Source: JAYSFC01 sp041913505
GTDB taxonomy: Bacteria > Pseudomonadota > Gammaproteobacteria > Burkholderiales > Burkholderiaceae_C
Assembly: GCA_041913505.1 (NCBI GenBank)
Contig: JAYSFC010000162.1
Coordinates: forward strand, 1-6,432
DNA length: 6,432 nt
Direction: 5' to 3'
The position numbers and the translations under genes are program-made. Under the pieces are notes generated by a model. That model was not told where the DNA came from. It searched no databases and was given only the letters and a program-made list of their open reading frames with translations. Positions 6,212 through 6,432 of this stretch are shown piece after piece (within the stretch, counting starts at the first letter, position 1; every line of letters begins with the position of its first letter).

Positions 6212-6432
6212 TCAAGAAGTTCTTCGACAAACTGCTGGGTAAATCCAGCGAGGGCAAGTCCCGCAAGCCCCGCTTCGGCAAGCGCGAGGAGGTGCCCGCC
6301 TCGGTGCACGGCATCAACCCCGAGCTGGTGGACCGCCGCGCTGTGGACGTGGTGCACACGCTCAAGCAGGCGGGGTTCGAGGCCTACATCGTCGGCGGCG
6401 CCGTGCGCGACCTGCTGCTGGGCCTGCGCCCC
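6208..6432 (+). CDS. pcnB: Poly(A) polymerase I, N-terminal part (runs off the window)
   Basis: PcnB adds 3' poly(A) tails to RNA, which marks mRNAs, RNA fragments and plasmid antisense RNAs for decay. Only the first 75 codons are present; a full protein would be about 450-500 aa. The reading frame is open to the window edge. The N-terminus is basic (MIKKFFDKLLGK, then SRKPRFGKRE). It is followed by HGINPELVDRRAVDVV (34-49) and AYIVGGAVRDLLLG (59-72). The latter is the start of the class II tRNA nucleotidyltransferase/poly(A) polymerase catalytic domain, with the GG-x-x-R-D signature (Gly63, Gly64, Arg67, Asp68). The catalytic aspartates of the D-x-D motif lie beyond the edge. The HGI-x-x-x-x-x-x-x-A entry segment before the helix resembles E. 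coli PcnB rather than the CCA-adding enzyme. The start is fixed by the ATGA overlap with the HAD gene; no separate ribosome binding site is evident. In other Betaproteobacteria folK follows (from memory). Confidence 0.92.
   Translation, partial: MIKKFFDKLLGKSSEGKSRKPRFGKREEVPASVHGINPELVDRRAVDVVHTLKQAGFEAYIVGGAVRDLLLGLRP

Overview
The window comes from a high-GC genome and reads as ordinary chromosome of a betaproteobacterium, most likely Burkholderiales and probably Comamonadaceae (Acidovorax-like). The grounds are protein similarity recalled from memory (PurM, Hda, HAD-IB phosphatase, PcnB) and the hda - HAD phosphatase - pcnB gene order familiar from Betaproteobacteria. No database search was possible, so the taxon is an inference.

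Left part, minus strand. From right to left the genes are ggt (a lipoprotein gamma-glutamyltransferase, 2522-4474), a rho-independent terminator (2470-2498), purM (AIR synthetase of purine synthesis, 1328-2368) and an AI-2E/PerM-family membrane protein (211-1308), which starts 19 nt after the purM stop and is probably co-transcribed with it. Directly after the AI-2E stop codon lies a remnant of about 50 codons of a PhnB-like VOC (glyoxalase-fold) gene. It has lost its N-terminal part and carries an apparent one-base deletion near its end (52-207). The first ~50 bases may be the end of an insertion sequence that continues outside the window.

Right part, plus strand. After a divergent intergenic region of about 300 bp come hda (4784-5482), a HAD-IB phosphatase (5510-6211) and the first 75 codons of pcnB (6208 to the window edge). 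The HAD and pcnB genes overlap by ATGA, and the three genes look like one operon. Hda converts DnaA-ATP to DnaA-ADP at the sliding clamp. PcnB adds poly(A) to RNA. The substrate of the HAD protein cannot be read from the sequence.

All complete genes belong to known families, and I see no convincing undescribed system. The points most worth a second look are the decayed VOC gene and possible IS end at the left edge, the Bacillus-like active site (Glu for Asn, short lid) of the lipoprotein GGT, and a 13-bp direct repeat plus an inverted repeat upstream of ggt.
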